DNA of 64,000 nucleotides from JAGRMG01 sp047975215 (lineage in GTDB: Bacteria > Pseudomonadota > Alphaproteobacteria > Rhodobacterales > Rhodobacteraceae), in the NCBI GenBank assembly GCA_047975215.1, contig JBKEDD010000090.1:1-64000 (forward strand), read 5' to 3'. This document shows positions 6,929 through 15,029 of the stretch, in pieces. Under the pieces are notes generated by a model that had not been told where the DNA came from, searched no databases, and worked only from the letters and a program-made list of their open reading frames with translations. How positions within the stretch are numbered: the first letter of the stretch is position 1; every line of letters starts with the position of its first letter. Made by a program: the position numbers and the translations under genes.

Positions 6929-7834
6929 TTGATTTCACACCGGCAGATGGAGGCAGTCTACTGGGTGAACCGGCTCGGCAATTTTCATGCCGCGGCCAGC
7001 CATCTCAATGTCTCGCAATCCACCGTCTCCAAGCGGGTTCAGGAATGCGAGACGCTGCTTTCCTGCAAGTTCTTCGACCGGAGCACGCGCCATGTGCGGC
7101 TGACGCCGGCCGGGCGCAGCATCATCGACCTGATCGAGCAGATATTGCACCTGCAGGAGGAAATCCGCCATATGGCGCGCGACCCGGAGCATTTTTCCGG
7201 GCGTTTTACCTTCGGCACCACCGAGATGGTGGCGGTGAGTTGGCTGCCCCGGCTGGTCTCGGCGATCAGGAGCGCCTATCCGAAGGTGGTGCTGGAGCCG
7301 GTGATCGACGATGCGGCCCCGCTGTTCCGGGGGCTGCGCGACCGCTCGCTCGACCTGGTCATCGCGCCGCGGCTCAGGGGCGAACTCGACCTGCCTCACT
7401 TGCCCCTCGGGTCCGTCGCCACGTCCTGGATGTGCGCCAACTCGCTCTATGACGGGCCGGACATGCTATCGGTCGACAGGATCGTGGCCTTCCCGGTGCT
7501 CATCCAGTCGGAGCAGTCGTCGATCTACGACCTGCTGACGCAATGGTTCCGCGAGTTCGACGTGTCGATCGATCGCACCATCATCTGCAACAACACCACC
7601 GCCGTGGCCGAGCTGGCCAAGGCGGGCTTCGGCATGGCGTGCCTGCCGACGGTCCATTTCATGCCGCTGGTGGATTCCGGGGCCCTGCGCATCATCCGCA
7701 CGTCGCCGCCGCCGCCCCTCGACTTCGTCGCCGCCTGGCGCAATGACCGCATGTCGCCGATCTGCGCCCGTATCGCCGGTATGGCAAGGTCGCAGAACGA
7801 TTTCCGGCCGCTCGGCTCGACAATTATTGCATAA
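6929..7834 (+). CDS. LysR-family transcriptional regulator of the amino-compound cassette
   Basis: A 301-residue LysR-type regulator. The N-terminal helix-turn-helix reads FHAAASHLNVSQSTVSKRVQ (about residues 16-35), followed by the effector-binding domain, with GRFTFGTTEMVAVSWL opening its first lobe. The TTG at 6929 is chosen because GAGGAGGAG lies directly upstream and the family starts with ISHRQMEA; the open frame further 5' encodes nothing family-like. It heads a same-strand cassette of oxidoreductase, PLP enzyme, RidA and ABC importer, which it probably controls in response to the imported compound. A T-N11-A palindrome lies right after its stop, in front of the oxidoreductase. Confidence 0.88.
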   Translation: MISHRQMEAVYWVNRLGNFHAAASHLNVSQSTVSKRVQECETLLSCKFFDRSTRHVRLTPAGRSIIDLIEQILHLQEEIRHMARDPEHFSGRFTFGTTEMVAVSWLPRLVSAIRSAYPKVVLEPVIDDAAPLFRGLRDRSLDLVIAPRLRGELDLPHLPLGSVATSWMCANSLYDGPDMLSVDRIVAFPVLIQSEQSSIYDLLTQWFREFDVSIDRTIICNNTTAVAELAKAGFGMACLPTVHFMPLVDSGALRIIRTSPPPPLDFVAAWRNDRMSPICARIAGMARSQNDFRPLGSTIIA

Positions 7835-7835
7835 A

Positions 7836-7850
7836 GTTCATTAATAGAAC
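7836..7850. promoter_or_regulatory. Candidate LysR binding site (T-N11-A)
   Basis: GTTC-ATTAATA-GAAC is a perfect inverted repeat containing the LysR consensus T-N11-A (T7837, A7849). It sits 2 bases after the LysR stop codon and ~165 bases before the oxidoreductase start. The tract behind it is AT-rich, so it is a likely activator site for the catabolic genes. Confidence 0.45.
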
Positions 7851-8013
7851 GTCAAAAATTTCGCTTTTTTCAATATGGTGATGCGGTCTAGTCTCTTTTC
7901 CTGAAACGGGAGGAGGCAAGATTGGTCCAGCTTGGCAAAGGCCGCCCCGCGGCTTGCAACGATCCCACACTGAACGGCGCACGCCCTGCGTGCAGCGCCC
8001 GGAGGCGACCGGC

Positions 8014-9270
8014 ATGAGCTGCCGCAAGGCCGGGATCGCCGTTCTCGGCGCCGGTGCCATCGGCGTGTGCGCGGCACTTTACCTGCAGCGCGACGGCCAT
8101 GATGTGGTGCTCGTCGACCAAGACGAGCCGGCAAATGGCTGTTCTTCCGGCAATGCCGGGCTCATCCAGTGCGCCAGCGTCGTGCCGGTAGCGACACCGG
8201 GCGTGGTACGGGCGGTGCCGCGCATGCTGCTTGACAAGACCCAGCCGCTCCATATCCGCTGGCAGCACCTGCCCACGCTGATGCCTTATCTGCTGCGTTT
8301 CCTTGCCCAGTCGCGGCCCTCGCGCGCCGAACGCAACGCGCGTGCCCTCGCTACCATCGTGCCGCGCGCCTATGATGACTATCTGCCGCTCATCGAGGCG
8401 GCCGGCATCGGCGCCATGGTGCGGCCAACCGGCGAGTTGCACGTCTTCGAGACAGATGCCGCCTTCGGGGCGGCGTGCGCCGGCGGCTTTGCGATGCGGC
8501 ACGCCCATGGCGTGCGGGTCGAGAAACTCGACGCCGCGCAGGTCGGCGAGCTCGAGCCCGCCCTCACCCGCACCGTGCGCCACGGCCTGTTCCTGTCCGA
8601 CTGTTACCAGACCGTGAACCCGAAAAGCTTCGTTGTGGCGCTGGCCGCCCACTTCATCGCCAATGGCGGCACTTTCGTGCGGGCGCGGGTGGAGGACCTG
8701 CAGGCCGGACGGCAGGAGGGGGTAACGGTGACGACGACCGCCGGCGCCATCGCGGCCGACCGCGTTGTCCTTGCCTTCGGTGCCTTTTCCGCTCCCTGGG
8801 CCCGGCGGCTGGGCGTGCGTGTGCAGCTCGATTCGGAGCGCGGATATCACGTGATGCTGCCGCAGCCTGGCGTCGCCCTCAACCGTACCGTGGTGTCGGG
8901 CGAGTACAAATTTGCGCTGGCACCGATCGACGGCAATGTCCGCATCACCGGCACGGCTGAACTTGCTCGCGTTGGCGCGCCGCCCGCCTATGAGCGCGCC
9001 ACCCGCCTCATCCCACTTGCCCGACACATGCTGCCGGGCCTCGACGACACGGGGCGCACGCTGTGGATGGGGCACCGGCCCTCCACACCCGACAGCCTGC
9101 CGGTGCTGGGTTTTCTGCCCGACCATCCCGGCGTCATCTTTGCTTTCGGCCACAACCATTCCGGACTGACCCTAGGCGGCACCACCGGGAGGATCGTCGC
9201 CGATCTGGTCGCCGGCCGGCCGGCCATCACCGACCTATCGCCCTTCAGGCCGACCCGTTTTCATTCCTGA
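8014..9270 (+). CDS. FAD-dependent amino-acid oxidoreductase (DadA/DAO-like)
   Basis: A 418-residue DAO-fold flavoprotein. The FAD-binding GAGAIG motif sits in the first strand (IAVLGAGAIGVCAALYLQRD), followed by SSGNAGLIQ, which lines the flavin in DadA-type enzymes. Near the C-terminus come WMGHRPSTPDSLPVLG and FGHNHSGLTLGG, the signature ending of D-amino-acid dehydrogenases. Members oxidise D-amino acids or N-substituted glycines to imino acids and pass electrons to quinone or oxygen. The ATG at 8014 has GGAGG 9 bases upstream. The next gene's alternative start overlaps the stop (TGATG). With RidA and an amino-acid ABC importer in the same operon, the substrate is probably an imported D- or modified amino acid; its identity cannot be read from the sequence. 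Confidence 0.85.
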   Translation: MSCRKAGIAVLGAGAIGVCAALYLQRDGHDVVLVDQDEPANGCSSGNAGLIQCASVVPVATPGVVRAVPRMLLDKTQPLHIRWQHLPTLMPYLLRFLAQSRPSRAERNARALATIVPRAYDDYLPLIEAAGIGAMVRPTGELHVFETDAAFGAACAGGFAMRHAHGVRVEKLDAAQVGELEPALTRTVRHGLFLSDCYQTVNPKSFVVALAAHFIANGGTFVRARVEDLQAGRQEGVTVTTTAGAIAADRVVLAFGAFSAPWARRLGVRVQLDSERGYHVMLPQPGVALNRTVVSGEYKFALAPIDGNVRITGTAELARVGAPPAYERATRLIPLARHMLPGLDDTGRTLWMGHRPSTPDSLPVLGFLPDHPGVIFAFGHNHSGLTLGGTTGRIVADLVAGRPAITDLSPFRPTRFHS

Positions 9271-9296
9271 TGTTAAGAGCCGGACACGCATCGAAC

Positions 9297-10802
9297 ATGA
9301 ACCAGCATCCTGTCTCCATCTATCGCAGGCTCGGCGTCGAACCGGTCGTCAATTGCGGCTCCTCGCGCTCCTTCTATGGCAGCAGCGTCATGAGCGATCC
9401 GGTACGCGAGGCCATCGTCAGCGCCTCGCTCGACTATGTCATCATGGAGGAGCTGGCCGAGGCGATCGGCCAGCGGCTTGCCGACCTGACCGGAGCCGGA
9501 TGGGGCACCGTCACTGCCGGTTCATCGGGCGGGCTGGCGCTCGCCGCCGCGGCATGTGTGGCCGCTAACGATCCGCTGCGCATGCTGCACATGCCGCAAT
9601 CCTTCCATGGCGAACAGCGCGTGGTGCTGACACCGAAGGGGCAGCGCTTCGCCTATGACCAGGCCATCCGCCTCGTCGGCGCCATCATCGTCGAGGTCGG
9701 CAGCCTGGAGGAACTGCACGCTGCGCTACGCGAGCGGCATGTCATCGCCATCTCGATCTTCGGCGAGCGCGATGCCTGCGCCCCGGTCAGGTTCGACGAC
9801 ATCCTGCCCGTAGCGCGCGAGGCGGGCGTGCCCGTGCTGGTCGATGCGGCCTCCGAGCCGCTTGGCCGCCCCGAAAGCTGGACCGCGCGCGGCGCCGATC
9901 TCGTCGTCTACAGCATCGGCAAGCTGATCCGCGGCCCGGCCGCCGCCGGCCTGCTGCTCGGCCGCAAGGACCTCGTCCGCGCCGCATGGTTCAACGGACC
10001 CCCTCATCAGGGCTTCGCCCGCGCAATGAAGATCGGCAAGGAGGAGATGGTGGGCGCCATCGCCGCCGTCGAATACTGGTTCTCGCGCGATCACGAGGCC
10101 GAGCGCCGTGGCTGGCGCCGCCGGCTTGAGGTCATCCGCGATTGCCTGCGCCCGATCAACACGCTCCGGCTCGACCTGTCGGAACTGGTCGGCGGCGTGC
10201 CGCGGTTGAAGATCGACTGGTCGCAATGCCAGCCGGGCCTGTCCTTTCTGGAGCTGCGCGCCGAGCTGCTGGCGCGGCGGCCGCGGATCCTCATTGACGA
10301 CTATGGCGGAAGCGACAGCTCCACCATGCTCAACCCGTTTGCGCTGCGCGACGGCGAGGAGGTGCTGGTCGCTGAGGCACTCCACGAAGCGTTCTCGGCC
10401 GTCCGCCCTGTCGTTTCGCCGCTGCCCGTCACCGATGCTGACGTCAGCGGCGAATGGGTGGTCGAGCTCGACTTCGCCAATGGTCCCGTCCGCCATCGCC
10501 TGCAGTTGCAGCGCCGCGGTGACCGGCTTTCCGGCGTCCATCTGGCGCCTGGCAACCGGGCCAAGGCCAGCGGCGCAATGAAGGCCGGCGGCTTCGAGTT
10601 CCAGGCGTTCCACATGGTCGAGGGCAACACCGTCAGCTACCGCTTCGTGGCGCAGGAATGCTCGGCCACCCGCATCGCCGGCTTCGTCGAACTGGGCGCG
10701 GCGGCCAGCCACACCAGAGGGCCGACGACATTCGGCCAGTTCGGGACCGTCCGGTTCCGCGCCGCACCCGCATCCGAAGGGGTTTCGCCGCCGCGCGGCT
10801 GA
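9297..10802 (+). CDS. SelA-fold PLP-dependent enzyme with C-terminal beta-barrel extension
   Basis: This 501-residue protein has a fold-type I PLP core related to SelA and D-glucosaminate-6-phosphate ammonia-lyase. IYRRLGVEPVVNCGSSRSFY opens it, a DAASEP motif supplies the aspartate that contacts the cofactor, and VYSIGKLIRGPAAAG carries the PLP lysine. The last ~110 residues (from about VSGEWVVELDF) are a separate beta-rich domain also seen on some relatives. The likely chemistry is ammonia elimination or a retro-aldol on an amino acid; the substrate is unknown. The start at 9297 gives the usual short N-terminus. An alternative ATG at 9270 overlaps the stop of the oxidoreductase gene and adds 9 residues. 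The enzyme sits between the oxidoreductase and RidA, which fits an enamine/imine-releasing lyase. Confidence 0.8.
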   Translation: MNQHPVSIYRRLGVEPVVNCGSSRSFYGSSVMSDPVREAIVSASLDYVIMEELAEAIGQRLADLTGAGWGTVTAGSSGGLALAAAACVAANDPLRMLHMPQSFHGEQRVVLTPKGQRFAYDQAIRLVGAIIVEVGSLEELHAALRERHVIAISIFGERDACAPVRFDDILPVAREAGVPVLVDAASEPLGRPESWTARGADLVVYSIGKLIRGPAAAGLLLGRKDLVRAAWFNGPPHQGFARAMKIGKEEMVGAIAAVEYWFSRDHEAERRGWRRRLEVIRDCLRPINTLRLDLSELVGGVPRLKIDWSQCQPGLSFLELRAELLARRPRILIDDYGGSDSSTMLNPFALRDGEEVLVAEALHEAFSAVRPVVSPLPVTDADVSGEWVVELDFANGPVRHRLQLQRRGDRLSGVHLAPGNRAKASGAMKAGGFEFQAFHMVEGNTVSYRFVAQECSATRIAGFVELGAAASHTRGPTTFGQFGTVRFRAAPASEGVSPPRG

Positions 10803-10831
10803 CGCCGCGCCCACATCCGATAAGAGGTCTC

Positions 10832-11188
10832 ATGACACCGCACTACATCAATCCGCAAAACCTGCGCCACCGCTCCGACACCGTTGTCTTCAACGGCGTC
10901 GCTTATGTCTCCGGCGTCGTGCCGGGCGACAACGCCCTGCCCGTGACCGAACAGACCTGGCAGGCGCTGGAACAGATCGACCGGCGGCTGGCCGAGGCGG
11001 GGACCGACCGCTCCCGCCTTCTTTCGGCGACCATCTGGATGCAGGACGTCAATCGCGACATCGGCAGGTTCAACGAGGCCTGGAACGCCTGGTTGGCGCC
11101 CGGGCGGCAGCCGGCCCGCGCCTGCGTGCAGGCTGTGCTGCAGGGCGGCGCCATCCTAGAGGTTGCGGTCGTCGCAGCCATGCCATGA
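10832..11188 (+). CDS. RidA-family enamine/imine deaminase
   Basis: A 118-residue RidA (YjgF/YER057c/UK114) protein. The conserved arginine (in PARACVQAV) and the late glutamate (in AILEVAVVA) of catalytically active members are both present, so it should hydrolyse reactive 2-aminoacrylate-type enamines or imines to keto acids and ammonia. It follows the PLP enzyme by 29 bases with GAGG upstream of the ATG, and precedes the ABC transporter genes. Both upstream enzymes release imines or enamines, so this is probably the finishing or protective step of the pathway in the cytoplasm. Confidence 0.9.
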   Translation: MTPHYINPQNLRHRSDTVVFNGVAYVSGVVPGDNALPVTEQTWQALEQIDRRLAEAGTDRSRLLSATIWMQDVNRDIGRFNEAWNAWLAPGRQPARACVQAVLQGGAILEVAVVAAMP

Positions 11189-11382
11189 GGCCTGCCCGCC
11201 CCCGCAGGCTGGGGCCGGAACAGGGGCGGGACGGCCGGGCAGGAACGGCACGAAGAACGCCGCTGCGCCGGCGTGAAGGGAGAATGAGATGAAGAAGGCC
11301 GCAATCGCCCGCCACAGATCCGCCACAATGCCGACGAAGGCCGCCGGCACGGTCCGGGAGCCGGCGGGATCCGGGTATCGAG

Positions 11383-12066
11383 ATGAGTGATTTCGTCATC
11401 GTCCTGTCGCCTCCTTATCTTCAGGAATTTGCGAACGGGCTCCTGCTGACGCTGGTCATGACTACCGCCTTCCTGGTGCTGGGCGGCTTGTGGGGCGTCG
11501 TGCTGACCATGCTGCGCATGGTGCCGGGGCTCGACCCGCTTGTAGCCGCCTATATCTCGATCCACCGCAACGTGCCCCTGCTGGTGCAGATCATGTTCTG
11601 GTATTTCGCGGCGCCGGAATTCATGCCGACTTTCGTTACCGAATGGGTCAACCAGCGGTCGAGCGAGATCTATTTCGCCATCCTGGCCATCAGTCTGGCC
11701 TTCGGCGCCTACGTATCGGAAGACCTGCGCAGTGGTATCCGCTCGCTGCCGCCGGTGCAGTATGAGGCGGCGCGCGCCGTCGGGCTCAGCTATGTCCAGA
11801 CGATGCGACTGGTCATCATTCCGCAGGCAGCACGGGTGTCGCTGCCGGCGCTCACCAACCAGTTCCTGCTTTACTTCAAGGGCACCAGCATCGCCTCCGC
11901 CATCGGCGCGGCCGAGTTAACCCATGCTGCCTATTCCGTCAACAATACCACCTATCTGACCTATCAGACCTTTGCGGTGGCGACGGTGCTTTATCTGGCG
12001 ATTTCGCTGGCGATCATGGCCGTCAGCGCCCGGCTGCAATCCTCCGGCAGGGAGTGGCCGCGATGA
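11383..12066 (+). CDS. Amino-acid ABC transporter permease (HisM type), first subunit
   Basis: A 227-residue inner-membrane permease of the polar-amino-acid family with about five hydrophobic segments. The typical loop EAARAVGLSYVQTMRLVIIP is where the ATPase docks. It overlaps the second permease gene by 4 bp (ATGA). About 190 bases separate it from ridA and hold only short frames; GC-rich inverted repeats there could temper read-through. It forms the heterodimeric channel with the next gene. Confidence 0.9.
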   Translation: MSDFVIVLSPPYLQEFANGLLLTLVMTTAFLVLGGLWGVVLTMLRMVPGLDPLVAAYISIHRNVPLLVQIMFWYFAAPEFMPTFVTEWVNQRSSEIYFAILAISLAFGAYVSEDLRSGIRSLPPVQYEAARAVGLSYVQTMRLVIIPQAARVSLPALTNQFLLYFKGTSIASAIGAAELTHAAYSVNNTTYLTYQTFAVATVLYLAISLAIMAVSARLQSSGREWPR

Positions 12067-12791
12067 TCGAGATCATCGACAAATACTGGCTTCTGCTTCT
12101 CATCGGCCAGTATCCGCATGGCCCGCTGGGTGGGCTGGCGATGACGATCATCATCGCCTTCAGCGCGCTGGCGGCGTCCCTGCCACTGGCCGTCCTGCTG
12201 GCGCTTGCCCGCACCAGCGGCATCTTGTGGTTGGAGCGGCCGGTGCTGTGGCTCGCCACCTTCGTGCGCGGCCTACCCTTCCTGATGTTCGTGTTCTGGG
12301 TCTATTTCGGCGTGCCGGCGCTTTTCGGCGTCTCTCTGGACGGCATCACCACCATGGTGGTGGCGCTCATCATCTATGAATCCGCCTATATATCAGAGAT
12401 TGTGCGCGCCGGCATCGAGGCCATTCCGCGCGGTCAGATCGAAGCGGCCAATTCGCTGGGCCTCAAATATGGCGTGCGCACCTTCCGCATAGTGCTGCCG
12501 CAGGCACTGTTCAACATGCTGCCCAGCCTCATCACCCAGTTTGCCTCGATCGTGAAGGAGACCTCGATCGGCTACATCATCAGCGCACAGGAGCTGACAT
12601 TCGCCGCCACGCAGGTGAACAATCTGGAACTGACAAAGCCGCTGGAGATATTCGCCATCCTTGCCGTCGCCTATTACCTGCTTTGCGGCGGCGTAGTGCT
12701 TGCGGCGCGCATGCTAGAGCGGCGGGTGATGCGGCGGCGCGAGCAGGCGGCCGAGGCGGTGCAGCCCTTGACACCGGCGGTGGCGGAATGA
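12063..12791 (+). CDS. Amino-acid ABC transporter permease (HisQ type), second subunit
   Basis: A 242-residue permease, the partner of the preceding gene. The docking loop reads IEAANSLGLKYGVRTFRIVL, and there are about five membrane segments. The start at 12063 overlaps the previous stop by 4 bp and its own stop overlaps the ATPase start by 4 bp, so the three membrane and ATPase subunits are translationally coupled. Substrate type (a polar or modified amino acid) is inferred from the family and the enzymes upstream. Confidence 0.9.
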   Translation: MIEIIDKYWLLLLIGQYPHGPLGGLAMTIIIAFSALAASLPLAVLLALARTSGILWLERPVLWLATFVRGLPFLMFVFWVYFGVPALFGVSLDGITTMVVALIIYESAYISEIVRAGIEAIPRGQIEAANSLGLKYGVRTFRIVLPQALFNMLPSLITQFASIVKETSIGYIISAQELTFAATQVNNLELTKPLEIFAILAVAYYLLCGGVVLAARMLERRVMRRREQAAEAVQPLTPAVAE

Positions 12792-13543
12792 TCCGGCTTT
12801 GCGATGTCAGTAAGTCCTATGGCAACCTGCCGGCGCTGCGCAATGTCAGCGGCTCTGTGGCCGCGGGCCAGGTGGTGGTGGTATGCGGCCCGTCCGGCTC
12901 CAGCAAATCGACCCTCATCCGCACCATCAACCGGCTGGAGCCGATCCAGGGCGGGCGCATCCTGATAGAAGGCCGCGACATTCACGAGCGCGGCTGGTCG
13001 GTCAACGACTTGCGCAGCAAGGTCGGCTTCGTCTTCCAGTCCTTCGGCCTGTTCCAGAATCTGGATGCGCTCGGCAATGTGGCGCTGGCGCTGGTTCATG
13101 TCCGGCGTATGCCGCGCCGGGATGCGGAAACGGCCGTGATGGACCAGCTCGAGCGCCTAGGCTTGGCCGACAAGGCCCGCCACATGCCCTCGCAGTTGTC
13201 GGGCGGCCAGCAGCAGCGCGTCGCCATCGCGCGTGCACTGGTGATGAAGCCAGCGGTGCTGCTTCTCGACGAGCCGACTTCGGCACTTGACCCCGAAATG
13301 GTCGGCGAGGTGCTGCGCACCATCGAGCAGCTGGCCAGCGCCGGTCTGACCATGATGTGCGTCACCCACGAGATGGGCTTTGCACGGCGCGTCGCCGACC
13401 GGATCTGGCTCATGGAGATGGGCGAGCTGAAGGTCGATGTCGACGCCGCCACCTTCTTCGCCGGCAAGACAGGTCCCCGCGCCCGCGAATTCCTGAACGA
13501 TCACTACGACCCCAAGCGTTCCACAGGAGGAGACGGAAAATGA
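12788..13543 (+). CDS. Amino-acid ABC transporter ATP-binding protein with variant Walker A
   Basis: A 251-residue ABC ATPase of the GlnQ/HisP type: signature LSGGQQQRVAIARAL, Walker B VLLLDEPTSALD and switch histidine (CVTHEMG) are all canonical. The Walker A reads GPSGSSKST (12886-12912) instead of GPSGSGKST: the invariant glycine before the lysine is serine, explained by one G-to-A change. This could weaken ATP binding or be tolerated. The gene overlaps both neighbours by 4 bp. It powers import of the substrate captured by the binding protein encoded next. Confidence 0.9.
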   Translation: MIRLCDVSKSYGNLPALRNVSGSVAAGQVVVVCGPSGSSKSTLIRTINRLEPIQGGRILIEGRDIHERGWSVNDLRSKVGFVFQSFGLFQNLDALGNVALALVHVRRMPRRDAETAVMDQLERLGLADKARHMPSQLSGGQQQRVAIARALVMKPAVLLLDEPTSALDPEMVGEVLRTIEQLASAGLTMMCVTHEMGFARRVADRIWLMEMGELKVDVDAATFFAGKTGPRAREFLNDHYDPKRSTGGDGK

Positions 13544-14364
13544 AACACTCGCTACAGGCAGCACTTGTATTCGCCGCCGCCACGCTCGCGCTCGCCGCGC
13601 CGGCCGCGGCCGACCAACTCGAGGACATTCAGGCCAAAGACGAACTCGTCTGCGGCACCATTGGCACGGTGCCGCCCTTCAGCTTCCAGGACCCGGCTAC
13701 CCGCACCACCGTCGGCTACGACGTCGACATCTGCAATCTCATCGCCGAAGGTCTGGGCGTGAAGGCCCGGATCGTGCTGGTAGCGGGTGCGGCCCGCATC
13801 CCCGAGCTCAATCAGGGCCACCTCGACGTCGTCACCGGTTCGCTGGGCTGGACGCCGGAGCGGGCCAGGCAAGTCGACTACAGCTATTCCTACTATTTTT
13901 CTAACCAGATGGTCGGTGTGACGGAAAAGTCGGGCATCGACTCGGTTAGGGAATTGGAGGGCAAGCGCGTTTCGGCGCAATCGGCCTCCACCTCCGAGGC
14001 GATCGCTAAGGAGAAGCTGCCGGGCTCGCAGATCGTGTCATTTCAGGACGTTCCGCAGGCGCTGCTGGCCCGCAATCAGGGCCGCGTGCAGGGCCTCGTC
14101 CTGTCGGAGCTGATGCTGCGCAATTTCGCCGCCACCAGCGCCGGCACCGACACCGCGATCAAGGTGCTCGAGGATTCGACGCTGATGGTCGAGAAGGTGG
14201 GCGTCGGCGTGCGCAAGGGCCAGGAAATCCTTCTTGCCCGGGTCAACGAGATTCTCGCCGGAGCCGACGAAAGCGGTGCGCTCAACGCCATCTATGACAA
14301 GTGGCTCGGCAAGGACTCGCAGTTCAACATGCCGCGCAGCTTCCAAGTGGCGCCGATCGAGTAG
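13540..14364 (+). CDS. Periplasmic amino-acid-binding protein of the ABC importer
   Basis: A 274-residue family 3 (polar amino acid) solute-binding protein. A signal peptide (LVFAAATLALAAPAAA, cleaved near residue 23) is followed by ELVCGTIGTVPPFSF, GYDVDICNLIAEGLGVKARI and a VVTGSLGWTPERARQVDYS segment that contacts the ligand amino and carboxyl groups in this family. It is the last gene of the cassette, with its ATG overlapping the ATPase stop. A perfect GC-rich hairpin follows 11 bases after the stop. The ligand is unknown. Confidence 0.9.
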   Translation: MKHSLQAALVFAAATLALAAPAAADQLEDIQAKDELVCGTIGTVPPFSFQDPATRTTVGYDVDICNLIAEGLGVKARIVLVAGAARIPELNQGHLDVVTGSLGWTPERARQVDYSYSYYFSNQMVGVTEKSGIDSVRELEGKRVSAQSASTSEAIAKEKLPGSQIVSFQDVPQALLARNQGRVQGLVLSELMLRNFAATSAGTDTAIKVLEDSTLMVEKVGVGVRKGQEILLARVNEILAGADESGALNAIYDKWLGKDSQFNMPRSFQVAPIE

Positions 14365-14375
14365 GATGCGAGGGC

Positions 14376-14398
14376 GGCGATCCGGCTACCGGATCGCC
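14376..14398. terminator. Hairpin after the binding-protein gene
   Basis: Perfect 10-bp arms GGCGATCCGG and CCGGATCGCC with a CTA loop lie 11 bases after the stop. No T-run follows, so it may act as a Rho-assisted terminator or mRNA-stabilising structure. Confidence 0.6.
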
Positions 14399-14509
14399 CC
14401 GGCAGGACGCCGCTTGCCCGGAAGGCGGGCGGCACCCTGCTTTTGCGCTGACGCGTCAGCCGACGACGGTCAACTCGCGGACAAGGCCGGTTAGCGAGCG
14501 GGCGGGTCA

Positions 14510-14685
14510 TGTCAAAAGAACCTGGCTTGCGGCGGGGCAGGGGGCTGGATAGCGTCCCGGTATTACGAAACGCGATCCATTCAAGCACTTCAAAACCAGC
14601 GGCGAGATCATCTGTCTGGACGTGATGCTGTATGTCAGGCTTCCGTTTCATTGCGGAACGTCGAGGATCTGCTCCATGAACCGGG
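14510..14685 (+). pseudogene. IS6-like transposase N-terminal remnant with upstream region
   Basis: The frame RDPFKHFKTSGEIICLDVML followed by YVRLP, then (after a frameshift) RNVEDLLHE, matches the start of IS6-type transposases. The remnant is cut at the 57-bp repeat. Bases 14510-14608 are clearly similar to 28881-28978, which encodes RGPFKYVKTSGE in the same place, so two copies of the same element type once existed here. No DDE core remains. Confidence 0.55.
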
Positions 14686-14742
14686 TAAGGGACAGGTCTG
14701 CTGTCCTTGTGGAGACTGGTTAGAATTGGTCTGGCAGCACCC
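14686..14742. repeat. 57-bp direct repeat, copy B
   Basis: This copy has the same orientation as 6532-6588 and differs at two positions. It joins the IS6-type remnant on the left to a GIY-YIG gene fragment on the right. Together the copies bracket the 8.1-kb amino-compound cassette. Confidence 0.8.
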
Positions 14743-14885
14743 GGGGAAAGCCTCGCGGACCCGTCGCAGCTGGTTGCGGCGGAAGGCGATGGCCTGGATC
14801 GTCGACATCGAAATCCGCGCCACCCGAATGCCGTTCGGATCGCCGTCGAGCAGGAAGATGTTGATCGAGCGGGGTTTCGCAAAAT
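14743..14885 (-). pseudogene. GIY-YIG nuclease family protein, N-terminal fragment
   Basis: The minus strand reads AKPRSINIFLLDGDPNGIRV then ARISMSTIQAIAFRRNQLRR and VREAFP. This resembles the N-terminal region that precedes the GIY-YIG nuclease domain in a family common in defence islands. The gene is cut at the 57-bp repeat before the catalytic domain and its start codon appears altered. It is a relic without activity. Confidence 0.5.
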
Positions 14886-14944
14886 CGCCTTGCGTCCATG
14901 GCCACTTTGGCCACTATTGCCCGATCGTTAGCAGGTGGCGCACC

Positions 14945-15029
14945 ATGCAGGCAATATCGGCCAAGGACGCAAAGTACAATTTCGGCAGGCTGATCGACAT
15001 GGCGCGGGCTGAGCCGGCCACGGTTCAAC
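14945..15029 (+). pseudogene. Phd/YefM-type antitoxin, N-terminal fragment
   Basis: About 28 codons from the ATG at 14945 read MQAISAKDAKYNFGRLIDMA then RAEPATVQ, the DNA-binding start of Phd/YefM antitoxins. The frame then enters hsdR-derived sequence. No toxin partner is present. A near-repeat (TGGCCACTTTGGCCA) upstream may be what is left of its operator. Confidence 0.55.

Noticed and set aside
7888..9159. 423-codon open frame on the minus strand
   Set aside because: It is antisense to the DadA-like gene, whose FAD motifs and ribosome site are clear; the antisense product shows no recognisable domain.
9726..10814. 362-codon open frame on the minus strand
   Set aside because: It is antisense to the SelA-fold gene, which has a convincing PLP-lysine motif.
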